Origin: Brachypodius melanocephalos
Lineage: Eukaryota > Chordata > Aves > Passeriformes > Pycnonotidae
Direction: 5' to 3'
DNA: 64,000 nt
Assembly: GCA_013398615.1 (NCBI GenBank)
Contig: VZSR01003371.1
Location: 2,455,986-2,519,985 of the forward strand
Shown here: piece by piece, positions 1 to 12,649 of the stretch
How positions within the stretch are numbered: the stretch's first letter is position 1
Layout of the letters: every line of letters starts with the position of its first letter
Notes under the pieces: model-generated
Seen by the model: only the letters and a program-made list of their open reading frames with translations
The model's database searches: none
Told to the model about the DNA's origin: nothing
Made by a program: the position numbers and the translations under genes

Positions 1-1516
1 TTTTGTAACTGTTTGGGGGAAACATGAGAGCTCTTCCATAGGATGATCCAATTGCCTTATTGTTGATCCTTACAAAAGCAATAGGTTACATGCTGACTTG
101 GACTATCTGCTTTGCATTTAGCAATTCATCTGAAAGTTTGTGGTCTTTTGCTGAATTTTAAGGATGGAAAACCGAAGATATGTGTCAGATAATAAAGCTT
201 GTAATATTAAATCCAGTTATAACTGTTTTCCCCAAAGAAATGAATTTTTTTGCTTATCTTTGTTTATCTCCATAAGTCAGTAAACAGGCTGTAGACCTGG
301 GTGTTAGGAGAAAACAAGATTATGCCCCAGTCACCAGCCTCTAGAGGAGATGATTGAGAATAAGGAACAATCCATGTGTCTCTCCCTTGCTGACAGGTTT
401 ACAAGTGGAAGAAGTAATGGACAGCACTACAGTGAGTTGGTGAAATCATTTTACACTCTGCCAATATAGCTCAGAAACCTTTTTCCAGGCTGCAGTTCAA
501 GGAAAAAAATCTCTGACCAAGTGTTACAATCTGTAAACATCAACAGTTTTGGGGGTGAAACTATTTACTTTGTACAAAGGTACATTTGAAATTTACTGTC
601 TGGAGTTGAATGTTAAAAAAATGTAATATAAAGGAACCAATCTCTTAAATCGTTAAAAACACATAAAATCAATGAGTTCTTCATCAGTCACTGTGACTAC
701 AGTAATTTTGGAGGTCTTGAGGGACATGGTTATTAGATCTGAAACTTAAAACTCCCTCATCCACGCAGAATGTCCTTATTGCTTGCATATAAATACGCTA
801 ATCTGTGGACAACCTGGACGTTATTTATTACCCTATGGCAGGCAAGAGAGGAGCTGTGAAATCCAGAAATCCAGAATAGGATTTCTAAACTTCAGCATTT
901 CAATGAAAAATGGGGCTTGTCACAGATCTCCCTCCCCACTGACGTGAAGGCATTTTCCAGCAGGTGCTGTTTGGTTTTCTATCAAGGGCAGGGAACTCTC
1001 CCCACTCCCCATGGATTGCAGCTCTCAAGTTCTTCCTGCAACCATGACAGTCCACAAACTCCTATTTATATGGCAAATCTTTGCGTTTTCTGAACCTAAC
1101 AACTCTCTGCAGTGCAGCTTTTAATAAACAAGAGTTCAGCTCTTTCGTCTGGGCTCACCCAAAAATACTGAGTGCGTTTTTCTGTGCAGTGCCACCAAAG
1201 TAACACAATTTTTGCCCTGCAGGGAGTGGTCATTCCCCTGAAATGCACATTTTGAGGCAGTTTACATTATCATGTGTGTTTCTTTTCCTGGAAACAACAC
1301 AGAAACCAGCATGAATTTCTGTAAGATGTACTGAGGGGTATCCTGCTGTTCTGTGAAGGCCTGTTATTTCCAGAGCACCATAAGTGAATAAAAAACCTTG
1401 CAAACACACACACACAGACCTGGTACCTGCTGGGAGACACTGATAGCATAGTTCAGCCAAGTGATGAGAAGTCAGGTGTAAGAATTCACATTTTATCCAC
1501 CAGGCAAACACAATAC
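1..1516. other. Non-coding AT-rich unique DNA
   Basis: No supported gene. There are only short open frames, without domains or splice-flanked structure. A short CA dinucleotide run lies near 1395-1415. I see no retroelement end in this stretch. Confidence 0.6.
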
Positions 1517-1674
1517 TTTTTTTTTTCTTTTTTTTTCTTTTTTTTTCCTTTTTTTTTTTTTTTGTTTCTTTTTGTTTCTTTTTTTTTCTTCTTTTTTTTT
1601 TTTCTTTCAATGGTGTATTACAGTTCTGTCCATGGTTTTTTTTTGCCTTCTACTTTTTTTTTTTTTTTCCCTTT
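1517..1674. repeat. Pyrimidine (T-rich) low-complexity tract
   Basis: Two T-rich blocks (about 1517-1608 and 1635-1674) are interrupted by single C or G bases. On the minus strand they read as poly-lysine frames, which are artefacts of A-rich sequence and not a protein. The tract could be a decayed poly-A tail or a slippage-expanded tract; nothing recognisable flanks it. Confidence 0.85.
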
Positions 1675-4427
1675 GATAAGATGATGAAATCTGATGAGGA
1701 AGAGAGCCACGAATTTGTCTCATGAAATAAAATCCTCCTCCCCTTTCATCCCATATTGCGGATTTCCTGACCCCTCTAGAGAAAACGCTTCTACCTGATT
1801 TCCATGCAGCAGAATTCCTGAGCCATTCATTCTGAAAGCCCTGCACATCCCACATCGTCTGTTCCCTTCTTGTTGCATACATAAACTCATCAGACATGAG
1901 AGGAGATGAATACAATTTAAGTGAGAGGGTTGCAGAGCAATCTCCTAAATGCCAAGAGAGAAATGCAAGGCTTCACTTCTGATTAGAAAGGTTTGCTGGT
2001 TGGTGTCTCTAATTGATTGGCTTTGCTCTCAATGTGTGTTTTAGCTTTAAGAAGAATTGAGTGATCCAGCTAAAGCAATACTGTGGATATTTTAACTTCG
2101 CAGAAAAAAAAAATGCCGTCTGCTTTTTTTTGATCTTTCAGCAATCAAATTCTCTTAGACCAAAGTAAATAGCTTGCCGAAAGTGGAGTTAACTAAACCA
2201 GCATAGGGCATAAATTAGGGAGAAATTTGGTTTACAGGGTAGAATCAACCTCCCCTTTTTCAAGTATGGACCCTAATCTATACTTATTAATCATTATTTA
2301 GGGGAAGCTCTAGGAAGCCTTGCTGGGATGCCCTCAGACCCTTTGTTCTTTGGACCACGTGGGTGTGCACAGCACAAGGATTCTGCTTTTAAGGAGGCCA
2401 TGAGTTCTGCACACACTCTGTTTCAGAGGTGTAATTGCAGTTATTTCAATGAAGTAGTTCCTGGATGGTTTCTGAGTAGGTAATAGAGAGAAGCAGCTTT
2501 GGCAAATGGCAAGAACCACTGACAATTTTCAAGAAGTGGTTTTCATTATTGCCTGATCAAAGTGACTGATGAGTACCCTTGTACAAGTCCTATTTCAATT
2601 TTACAGAAAGGGATATCACACCTTTTTGTAATATTCTTTGAGACATTTTGATGAAAAAAGCTCTGCAAGAGCAAAGCAGAATTGCTGATATTACAAGTGG
2701 GCCACATGCAGAAACAAATCCTTTCCTTTTGAATTTAAAGATTGTATTCAATCACTTTGTTTTTTCTGTCTCATTGTACTGTGTATATTGTACAGTTTGC
2801 TTATTACAACAGTAAAGCCATGCTGAGATTGCTTCCTGCAGAAATACTTCCCTGTTCAGAACACATTTGAGCTACTTGAGAATATTCAGGTAATTATCTA
2901 CCTGTTTGCTTTCTCTATAGGCAAACCTTATCACTGTGACCCCTGCAGTGTGGCCTTTCTCACTATTGGTACTTAAATTTGGCTTCCTGCTTTCAATGCA
3001 GAGGTGAAGACGAAAAATACCCAAAACAGGCTGTTCTCATGCTTGTCACAGAGCAAACAGAAAATGGATTTACACAAGAAGAAAGCTGTTTGGAGATTAA
3101 CAGATTAACTTCCCCCTCAGAGATGTGCAGAAAAAAATGAATTATTTTTATTTGGAGCTAATATGGATAAGGCAGAACTCTTTATCATAATAGTTAGAGA
3201 CACTTATGCAATCTAAAAGGCTTTCAAAAGCTGTTTTAACAGGTGGCTGCACAGTGACAAATGTACACTCACAACATCAGTGGCATCAGCCTTTTTTTTT
3301 GATAGGGCAACTGCAGCTGTAATATCCTCAAAACCTCCCCTTAATTGGTCTACATTGTGCAACATCCTCCACAGAGAGGGGAAAGCATTAATGAAATATT
3401 TTGCTTTATAACAAAAAAAACCCCTGTAATTTATTTCTTCACCTTTTTTTTCTCTTTCTTAGTTGATGTGTCATAACACTGGAAGTGGAATGATTTTGTT
3501 CAGGGGCTAGGTCAATAGCCATGAGTACAAAGAAGAGAAGCAAAGGCTTCTCCCTAAATAAACAGAAAGATTCAAAACCTTTTGCACATTCAAATACCAG
3601 GGAAATACACCAATAGCCAATGAAGGTTAATCTAATAAGAACAATATTGATTCTTGGATATTATTTCTATTATTGTTAGATTAAAATTAGTGAAGAACTC
3701 CCCTCTTAACATTTCCCTGAAGTACTAAAAACAATGATCACATTACATTTGAAAATCAACTAGAGCTGTTCCAGTGAGAGTGTGAAAATCCATTTACTTC
3801 ACACCTTCTTAAATCCTCTTAGTGCCATAACAGATTAGCATGTGAGGGGGAAGCAAGAGCTTTTATTTTAATTGAGCTGGATGTTGGCTCTCTCAGGGAG
3901 GTTTGATGAAGAGGTGAGATCTCAGGAGGGAGGGTCCTCAGTGAGAAACCTCCTGGTGAGAGGCCTCCTTTTAAAGGCTTGACAAGTGCAGGGAAGGACA
4001 CGTTCATCTTATGAGTGTCACGTTTTGTGACTCTGAAATGAAGGGAACTGTCTTAACATTGGCTTTGAATGCACTGTAATAATACTGACTTTGAATGAAG
4101 GGAGCTGCATTAATGGTGGCTTTGTCATAGTGATTTTTGGGGGGAGAATATTCCCCTCATTTAAGTATAAGCATATATGTCAAAGACATTGGATCAACAG
4201 AGTTAAATTAGTAGCTTTCTTACACTGCTTCTTTTCAGAAAACTAATTAAGAGCTGATTCCTGTCAAACCAAACAAAATGAAATTTACCAATATTTAGAA
4301 AGTTTCTTTCTCCAGAAATTAATTTCATTCCCAATTTTGGGTGCAGTAACCAGTAGCTTTTAGTTAGAGCTGCCCAGGAGTGTTTCTTATTGCCTGACTA
4401 TAATCTCTCAATGTTTTCCATTGTTTT
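1675..4427. other. Non-coding unique DNA
   Basis: No gene supported. The stretch has scattered short A and T runs and an E-box-like CACGTG near 2357. Open frames are under 65 codons and have no recognisable content. Confidence 0.55.
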
Positions 4428-4575
4428 CTCATAAAATTATAGAAACATCGAGGTTGGAAAAGCCTTCTAAGCTGACCAAGTCCAACCATTCCCCCAGCAC
4501 TGCAAAGGTCACCACTAAACCATGTCCCCAAGTGCCACATCCACACTGCTTTTAAATAACTCTGGGGTTCTATGG
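4428..4575 (-). mobile_element. CR1 LINE, 3'-end fragment
   Basis: Read on the minus strand this is the last ~150 bp of an avian CR1 retrotransposon. It contains the region that in avian genomes reads as 'protect from here: ...CATCC, chicken-repeat 1 tail' in the untranslated 3' end, then the GGTTGGACTTGG segment, and stops in a degenerate terminal 8-mer (TTATGAG/TATAATTTT-like). CR1 copies are usually severely 5'-truncated, which fits the length. No coding part of the element remains. The family is certain from the pattern; the subfamily is not determined. Confidence 0.85.
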
Positions 4576-5117
4576 AGCCAGGATTCAAATCTATTTGCTT
4601 GCTTGGCTTATTGCAGATGGCTTTCACATCCACCTTCAGTAATGCAAAAGTGGAGTGTTTAAAAACAATTTATTATAACTTATTTTCTACACTGGGGATG
4701 GAGATAGGTGTCACACAATGTAGTGTCATTTAGACAGAAATCATGATTTTCTTAGGGGAATAGCCCCCTTCCTCACCTCTTAGAAAAGTCATTTTATTTC
4801 TTCAGATTCCCATCTGAAAGAAATGCAAAACACTGATTACTTCTCTTTTCTGAGTAATCTGAAGTCCATGAAAACAAGCAGAGTGGTGTCCCCCACATGT
4901 ATAGGTCGTCTGGAATCACCTTGTCAAGAAATATGCAAGTACCTCAACTTATCAAGATATGTCAGAAAGAAATTTTTAAATCAATACCACTATTTAGGAC
5001 ATCCGGGAAGGGAAGATAAAGTGCATCTTTACGTAGATAAGGACACTCAAATGTAGCCTTTTTGTTCCTATTGAAAGGGAAAACCCAGATACAGTACAGA
5101 GGAAGGGTGCAGCTGGA

Positions 5118-5247
5118 TTAAAAAAAAACAAAAAAAACCAAAAAAAACCAAACCAACCCAAAACTCAAACAAGTCAAACTGAGAAAACCTCCAACAAGCC
5201 ACCAAATAAAAATAAACCAAATCCTCACAATAAAAAAAAAACAAAGG
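5118..5247. repeat. A/C-rich low-complexity tract
   Basis: About 130 bp almost devoid of G and T on the plus strand, made of A runs punctuated by CC, CAAAC and ACCAAAC words. Similar tracts recur at 37203, 57289 and, in the opposite orientation, at 7440 and 61866. The minus-strand open frame here is Phe/Leu-rich low complexity and not a gene. Confidence 0.85.
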
Positions 5248-5544
5248 TACCAAAACCAAGAAAGTGAACCTTCCTAACAGTTCAGGAAAGCCACAATAAA
5301 AGTGTCAGCCCCCATAAACTAATTAATTGAAACTTGGGTGACCTTTAGATTCCCTGCAGCCTTCAGAGGGTCTGGCTGGCTGCCATGGGAATGAGTCACT
5401 GCAGTCCTGTGGGTATAATTACTGCTACCACCAGGCAAAGCATCTCAAACCTCTTACTGATCTCTTGCCTGAACCAATAATCCTCCAGCCACCCTCCAGC
5501 AGCAGGTTTTGAGATGTGCATCATCACTCTCCAGCTCCCATCTC

Positions 5545-5828
5545 TCCTGGGTTGCAATGGAAGATGTAACAAAAGCACGTATTCTATTACTATCTGCATC
5601 ATATCCAAATCAATAAACTCTACTTTTTATATATATAGATAGATAGATAGATAGATAGATACACACACACTATATATACTATATATATACTATATATATA
5701 TACTATATAGAGAGTATATATACTTTATATATACTATATATAGAGATAGCAGAGTCTATTGATTTGGATATGATGCAGATATTAATAGAATCCATGCTTT
5801 TGGTTACATCTTCCATTACAACTCAAGA
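5545..5828. repeat. Inverted repeat (~80 bp arms) around a microsatellite
   Basis: The left arm (about 5545-5623) and right arm (about 5749-5828) are reverse complements over roughly 80 bp with only scattered mismatches. The central segment, 5561-5617 against 5755-5812, matches especially well (for example GCATCATATCCAAATCAATA on the left and its complement on the right). The ~125 bp spacer is entirely simple repeat. The whole unit could fold into a long hairpin or cruciform. Outside the arms the similarity stops abruptly. No target-site duplication or transposase is visible. Confidence 0.9.
5624..5748. repeat. Compound TA / GATA / CA microsatellite
   Basis: The spacer of the inverted repeat runs through (TA)n, about seven GATA units, a short (CA)n and then many TATATACTATATA words. 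It is itself partly self-complementary, so the hairpin could extend inward. It is likely polymorphic and hard to assemble. Confidence 0.9.
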
Positions 5829-7439
5829 CACCACCTAAGCTGCCTCTGTAGTTTTCAGTCTGAGTGCAGCATCCCCAAGTGATCTGGCAGTGGCAGACCT
5901 TTGAAACCCCAGCAAATAAATGGCTTTTAGCCACATGAAAATTCAGGTATTTTCTGTGACTCAGGGGACTGAAGAGTCAGCAGTTCTGTAGGGAAGTGTT
6001 GGCTGTGATTCCTTTTGCTGTTCCAGTTGGGTTTCCATTTGGCAAGGCTGGAGGACTGGCAGATTCCTCCTCACAGGATCCTTGTGCGTGTCCAGATTTT
6101 GCCAACCTTCCCAGCCTGCAGGTAGGAGTGCAGGGTGCACTGGTGAACAACCTGAGCTGGTTTTGGGAATGGTTGTTATTTCTGGAAATGGAAAATAATC
6201 TGTCTGTACCAGTAAATTTTAGAAAACAAAAAAATACAGTAATTCTCTGGCCTCTGCAATGACTGTTCAGTAGCCTAAAATGCCCCTATATTTTCACCTA
6301 AATCAGAAGCTCACTTGGTGTCTTGGGATACAATTAATGAGTGAATAACAATACTTAAAACTTATAATTAAGCTCTAACAGTCAAGTACTTGTGTTAGAT
6401 ATGAAATTTTCCATTGCCTCTCAAATGCAGCTTGTATGAGCAAGAAAAGCAGGGGGCATGGGAGGTTTCTTATTCTGCTTGCTTAATTCTCACAGGAAAA
6501 ATCTGCCCAAAACTGAGAACCTCCAGGCTGCCTTCCTTAATGGATGTTTTTAACTAGGCACTGGTTTTAGAGGGAATGAGTGGCTGCTTGAATGTACCCC
6601 AAATAATACAGTAAATTTGCATGCTAGTTCCAAATTTCACATTATACCTACATTGTGATTTGGAGGCCAGAGCATCAGAGATTTCACTGCTCTCAACTTC
6701 AGCATGTTTTGGCCTCTGGAGAATACCCACTTAGCTGGTTTCTCATCTGAGGCATGCATAATAATAATAATTGTAATTTTTTAAAAACAAACAAACAAAC
6801 AAAAAAACCACTTCCCTTTAGGGTTTTGGGTATAAGAGGTAGAAAAATCTTATTTATTAGGGACTTGGGAAATAAATCTTAGTCCCATGCAATGGATCAC
6901 TACCTTTGGCTCTGGTAAACAAATCACAAAGCCAGCAAAACCTGACCATTTAGATTAATGAAACTGGTTTCATCTTCAGTTTCAAACAGAAACAAATAAA
7001 GTCAGGACAAACAAAATATTGGGATTTTGTGTGTTTAAAGCCTCTTGAATACAGAAACAACAAACTCAAAGCTCTCAAGGCTGAAGCAATGTGAGATTTA
7101 TTCTGCTTCTTCAACCACAGAGGGATCCTTTTCTGCCTTCTGGCTTGAAAACCTCCTGGTCATGAGTATGGGTTCATCTCCTTCTTTGGTCCTGACATTT
7201 TCCTGGTTTTGCCTGAGGAGCTAGAGCAGGGTGAAGTCGTTTAGGGTTTGTACTTGTTTCATTTGTTTTCTTTTAAACTGACAGGGACTTGAAAGAAGAC
7301 AGCGCTGTTGCCTAGTAGTCACTTCTGATATTCTGGTTCTACCTGTTTATTATTTTTTTTTTCCCCCAGCAATGCCATCTATTTTATGTTGTACCTCAAA
7401 TTCACACTTGCTCACATATTTGAAGAAAATTGCTTGGGG
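5829..7439. other. Non-coding DNA with a small (AAAC)n repeat
   Basis: A short AATAAT run (6767-6780) and an (AAAC)n stretch (about 6785-6807) are the only repeats seen. The 88-codon frame at 5996 has no recognisable domain and no exon-like context. Confidence 0.55.
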
Positions 7440-7626
7440 TTTTATTTTGTTTTGTGTGGTTTTTTTTTTTTTTTTTTTTTTGGGTTTTTTTTTTTTTTTT
7501 TTTTTTTTTAGTTTGGGTTTTTTTTGTGTTTTGTTGTTGTTGTTCTCGGTTTTGTTTGTTTGTTTTCATTATTAGTTTGTTTGGGGTTTTTTGTTTATTA
7601 GTTTGTTTGGTTTTTGTGGGTTTTGT

Positions 7627-7661
<35 letters not shown>

Positions 7662-7697
7662 GTTTGGGTTCCTTGATTTGTTTGTGGGTTTTTTTGG
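7440..7697. repeat. T/G-rich low-complexity tract
   Basis: A ~260 bp tract of long T runs (up to about 40) is interspersed with GGG, GTTT and TTGTTG words. It is the strand complement of the A/C-rich tracts elsewhere in the window. Overlapping open frames on both strands translate as poly-Phe/Trp/Cys or poly-Lys/Thr/Asn and are compositional artefacts. Confidence 0.9.
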
Positions 7698-8859
7698 CAG
7701 GGAAATGGATAACATCCTCTGAATGTGATTCTCCTGTATATTTATGTATAAACACATACACATTCATGTATAACCACATGCATACATGTCCACATTTAAT
7801 TTAAAATAAGAACTGGAGGTACTAATTGCTTTTCTTAAAATAATATAAGAAGACCATCTAATTATCCATGGCCAGCATTGTCTGGAAATTGCACAAATAA
7901 TAAAGCATCAATCTAAAATGAAATCTCTTTATATAGCAATTTTTACATTTTGCTCAGGAGGAACTAAGGAAGTAATCCTTTATGATACAGGGAAAAAAAA
8001 TCTCAATAGAATTGTCAAAGACCTTGGTTTTCTTCATTCAGCTTTTTCACTGAAAATAGTCAGGACTAATTTCTTCTCATTCTGTCATGGCCCAAGTGTG
8101 TAACCAATGTAAGACCAAGATCCCAAATGAGAATCTTGTGCATACAGCATCTGTTTTTCTGTTTAATGTACAGATGTGATCCCAGGGGACCTTCTCACTG
8201 TTTAGAAATTTATAGAGATCCATCAATATTCTGTTGGAATTGGACTAGATTTGTGTTTTATCTGCTGTATTGCTGACATTTATGCGAGATGCAGAATTTA
8301 CTTGTTGCCTTTTAATAATGTGCTGTTAAGCAATCAATGAACAACTTTGATCCTGATTTGTTTGAATTTCTACATGCAAGTGTTGCTTTTTGCCCTGTGA
8401 CCCTGATCCATAGAAGAAAGAATCGTTGCAGCACCTGAGTTTTAATATTTAACTGAGATGTCAGCTGAGGAAATTGCTCACCCTGGGCTCCCTTCCAGCA
8501 GGCAGTGGGACATCCTGGTTCTGGGTGGAGATTTGTGTCCTACATTGGATGCATGGCCCCTATGGTTCTGGGAACAATCTTCAGGCACCAAGCCTTTAGG
8601 AAAATGCCCCAATCAAGTGACTGGACCAGTGCTGGAGTTTATGTCTTAGGCTGGCTTTTTTCTGGGCTGCTGCCCTCTACCTGGGATCCACAGCCTTTAA
8701 TTTCGAAAAAGCAACTTTTTGAAGACAGCTACAGGCAGCCCTCATTTGCTGAATAACTCAGTAGTCAGAGGCTTTGATCAGAAGCTGAAAAAGCTTAGAT
8801 CTCAAATCTACTTTCGAGCACTTGGACATATTATTTTATGCAAATCACTTTATTATCAA
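7698..8859. other. Non-coding unique DNA
   Basis: No gene or repeat recognised. Two overlapping frames near 8458-8756 (63 and 83 codons) lack any domain and have no splice-site context that would make them exons. Confidence 0.5.
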
Positions 8860-9050
8860 AACTCTGGAATCCCATATGGCTGCTAGACACTTTATTATCA
8901 CTTATAAAAATGAATTAAAGAATGCTTGGGAATATTCCTGCCATTGGAACATGACTGTAGATGTGCTTTAATTGCTCATCTCTGGCACTGTTTTAGTCCA
9001 TAGTTTGTGTGGAATTGGCATTTTGGGAGGAGGAAGAGCATTTATTTACA
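8860..9050. promoter_or_regulatory. Candidate conserved non-coding element (weak)
   Basis: Repeat-free DNA with several AT-rich homeodomain-like words (TTTATTATCACTTATAAAAA, TTTAATTGC) and the palindrome GGAATATTCC around 8931. The texture resembles vertebrate enhancer-type non-coding elements. Conservation cannot be assessed from this sequence, so this is inference only. Confidence 0.2.
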
Positions 9051-9318
9051 TGCCTTATAGTGACACAACAATCCCAGGTGCATTTGACATCCCCACATGG
9101 CCATAACCTGTCTGCCCAAACTGAGCTGGCATCTGATTAGCAAGAAATACTAATTGTTTCTTGGAATATGCTAAGGGAAAGCTGGGTGTTGCACCATGGA
9201 GTGCTAGCAAGCTACAAAAGGGTGGAATCAGTGTTGAAAAACAAGCACTGAGTGTCCCAGTCTCTGCAGGTGCATATTCCATTATACCAGGTCACCTTCA
9301 TGAGCTAAAACTTGCTAA

Positions 9319-9353
9319 AAACTATTAGAAAACTATAAACTATTAGAAAACTA
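9319..9353. repeat. Short tandem duplication
   Basis: A unit of about 18 bp built on AAACTATTAGAAAACTAT occurs twice in a row. It is too short to classify and looks like replication slippage. Confidence 0.8.
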
Positions 9354-9580
9354 TACATCTATATAGAGGGAAGGAAGGGAGTCAGGTGTGTTCAGTGTTG
9401 CCAAAGGCACCTGACAGACCTTTGTTGAGATTGTGAACAAACCTCACCTGGTGTCACTGGGAGCAACACAAGCACAGCCTTGTGACAGCACAAACAGGGG
9501 GTTGAACAAAGCCTCATTCTCATGGTTCATTCTACCAAGGCAAAACCAATTTTTAACAGTGAGTGATGAAGATTTGGGGA

Positions 9581-9613
9581 TTTTTTTGGTTTTGTTTGTT
9601 TGTTTGTTTTTTC
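9581..9613. repeat. (GTTT)n simple repeat
   Basis: T-rich tetranucleotide repeat (about four GTTT units with flanking T runs). It lies inside a long but unrecognisable open frame (9433-9909), which supports treating that frame as non-coding. Confidence 0.85.
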
Positions 9614-10679
9614 TTACAAGAAATCCTATATGTTCATCACTTTTTATGGATATAGTTAGAGTCATCACTGGTTTTACAAGAGATAGAAAAGGCAAGGAAC
9701 CAGGAGAAGACAGCAGCTCAGCCAGAGGAAAAATCAGCGAGACAGCCTGCAAAGAGCATGGCAGCAGTGGGAATTTTGACTTGAGAGTTAAACCTGACAA
9801 CAACAGGTCCACAACACTCCCCCAAAAAATAAAAAGTCAGCACCATTTTGGCAGCCCTGCTGACATTTTACTGACCTGCCCCCTTGGTGCCCCAGGTGAT
9901 GGGAACTGAATGTGCATGGTACTGAATGGTCTTTTTACTTCTGGCAAATCAGTAGGGAACCAAAAGGTAAATTTGCCAATCTCTTGCTATTCTCTGTGGC
10001 AGAATCAATGGCTTTTCGTGCCTCCCACCGTGAGCATAAATTCATTTGAGAAACAAACAACATAGAAGAAGGAAAAATAGGTTCTTAATGCAAATTGCCT
10101 TGTACTAAGCAAATGGAGACTAATAATAAGTGATAGTGCAGACTCATGCCTTTGTCAAAAAGCAAGTGTCTTATTGGGTATCATTCACAGTCACAAATTA
10201 AGACATTACAGGAAATTCTTTCTTTGTGCAATTGTGGATTATGAATCTTCACTTTTACGTCCATTTTCAGGTCAGCAAATCCTCTTATCTTTGACTACCA
10301 TATGATAAAGTCACCAATTGATTTGGAACTTTTTGAAGTGTCTTGTTTTCATCTCTCCCTCCTCCCTCCATCTAAGTTCCTTCTCACAGTCCCCACATCT
10401 TAGATCAAGACTTAATGATTTATGTTAAAACTTAGTTCAATTTATTTTAGTTTTATGAAGCAAAAATGCCCGAGATTTTCTTTGGAAGGTTCATCCTTGT
10501 AACACACACCCTGTAACACAAATCCCATTGTGTACCTGAGAAGGTCCCATGTTGGTGAACCACCATCCTATTAATCACAAAATGCTTATTTTACAAACAT
10601 AAAAATGAGATAGAAAGTAGACTTAGAGTTACAGCTATTTAATGAGGAACTGCTCAAATTACAGGTATTTAATGAGTTA
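9614..10679. other. Non-coding unique DNA
   Basis: No supported gene, no retroelement end and no tandem array seen. Confidence 0.5.
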
Positions 10680-10885
10680 CCATTCATCAGCAGGGCCGTG
10701 ATAAATGGTTGTGTGTACATTTATTCTTAGGCCATGACATACAGGAGATAATATACATTATTTCTCGTTATAGGGCACTAAAGCACCATCACAGCAGGTT
10801 GCTATAGCTCAGCTGAGGCATGATAACTTATTGAATAGTAATTAATGGCTACTATTGATGTGGTCTAGACAGCTGAGGGACTGCA
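10680..10885. promoter_or_regulatory. Candidate conserved non-coding element
   Basis: Repeat-free stretch containing GATAAATGG (about 10699) and a homeodomain-type TAATTAATGG (10849-10858). Two identical CAGCTGAGG E-box-containing words at 10810 and 10870 lie 60 bp apart and bracket the homeodomain site. The grouping resembles developmental enhancers. Conservation and activity are unknown. Confidence 0.25.
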
Positions 10886-12649
10886 AAGACACACTTGGAA
10901 GAGCATGGCATTCAAAAGAAATAATGGGCAGCCACTCGTGGGATTTGCAGAAGAGATTCTATATTAGGCAGTGAGAAGAACAGTATGATAACATATTAAA
11001 TAAATATATTTCCCTTATTAGTTAAAGTCTATCTGTATATTAATTTCATAGTTTTCTATTGCTATGAAAACAAACTGCTGAAAAATGAAAGTAGAAAATT
11101 AATAAATCATTCCATACTTTTCTGTGCAATTCCACATAAGTTAATGCATGAGACTTAATTTTTCCTTGGTTAGATGATACATTACTGAGAGGTCAGGGAA
11201 AATTTACATTTTAAATCTCTGTTTTGCAACAGTGGCCTTTTCTATACTAAATAACTATTTTAGTTATTTAAAGGCTAAATAACAGGTTTCTTTTGTTTGT
11301 CTGTGATAGAAAAATTAAAGTCTAAGTGCCCAGATAACCTGTTGGTCACACCTCACATGCATGAGGGAAAATCTCACTGGCTGATGAAGCAATCCTGGCT
11401 GGGATTTGTCCATAGCAGTGTTTTACCCAAAAAGCCCAAAAGCTATTTCAGGCAACAGCATTTTCTCTTTCAAAGGTACCCCAATTGAAATACTAAATCT
11501 AGGTGTAAACAAGCCACAAATAGAGTGATCTGTTTCTGTCCAAAATCTGTTAAAGGCGCAGAAGAAAATAGATGAATCCCATCAGCAAGGGTAGCACACA
11601 TGGCTGAGGTTCCATGGTCAGACAAGTTGCTTTTGAAATATGTAATGGTTTATGGGGTTTATCCAGGTCTTGGACACTCAGACATTTTGTAGAAAACTCA
11701 TATTGAAATGTATTTAGGAAGTACAAGCAGGAACATTAAAGTAATATAAGATTATATTTGTCGTTCTAACCCAGAGGACAAACTATGTGTTTCAGATGGA
11801 TATTTGGGGATATTTGGGGATAGTAAATGAGTAACCCCTTTTTAAGAGGAATCCTAAGATGTTTTATTGATGACCAGTGCAGACACTCCTATGACTATTC
11901 ACATCTTCAGCTCCTTTCTCTGAAACCTTCCATATGACCAAAGCCTTACCCTAAGTGTCCCAAGAAGTTTTTCTGTGTAATAACTGGCTTCTAACAGATG
12001 TCAGGCCATTTGATCTGCAGCACTGACAAAGCTGGACATTATGGAGATATCTGAATGAATGTAATTTGCCAATTATGGGCAGCAGAACTCATCGTTATAT
12101 TCCAAATTGTTATTTACTGTGCCAGTGAGTAAAAAATGCTGTCACAAGTGAGCATCACTTAAATAACCAAAGCAGGTTTCAAGAAAGGACTAACTCAGAC
12201 AAGCTGAGGACAGAAAGTCTTGGTTATACCAGTGAGATAAATGGGGCCTGGATAAGGGTTTGTCCACACCCAGGGGCAAGATTTCAGCCCATGACAAGAA
12301 GTGTGATTTTGGAAATGCTTGGTACCAGGATACCAAGGTACACAAGTACCAAATTCCTGTGTGCAACATGAACACACTGCCCTGAAGGGATTTGGTTTTC
12401 TTGTTTTCAGAGAGGGAAAGAGGTTTTAGCCCAGTGGGCATCAGCTCAACCATGCCTCCTGGCAGCAGAACCAGGCAACACAGACAGTTCCTTGCCAAAC
12501 AGCAAAGAAACATCTACAGACTCCAGGAGAAACTGTACAGAATTCTGAGCCTGCTGGAGGTGTTACGACTCCACATGGACGGTCTGAGCTTTAGCTGTGG
12601 TTTAACTTTTATCACTGTTCTGGAGTCTTTGAGATGGTTTTTCTTTGCA
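10886..12649. other. Non-coding unique DNA
   Basis: A very small tandem (GGATATTTGG repeated, near 11800-11822) is the only repeat noticed. The open frames at 12190-12540 on both strands overlap one another and have no recognisable domain. Confidence 0.5.

Noticed and set aside
1230..1915. Lysine-rich minus-strand open frames
   Set aside because: They are produced by the T-rich tract; no domain or exon structure.
7372..7804. Four overlapping frames rich in Phe/Trp/Cys or Lys/Thr/Gln
   Set aside because: Low-complexity translation of the T/G tract on both strands.
9433..9909. 158-codon plus-strand frame and 122-codon minus-strand frame
   Set aside because: They overlap each other, cross a (GTTT)n repeat and show no recognisable domain.
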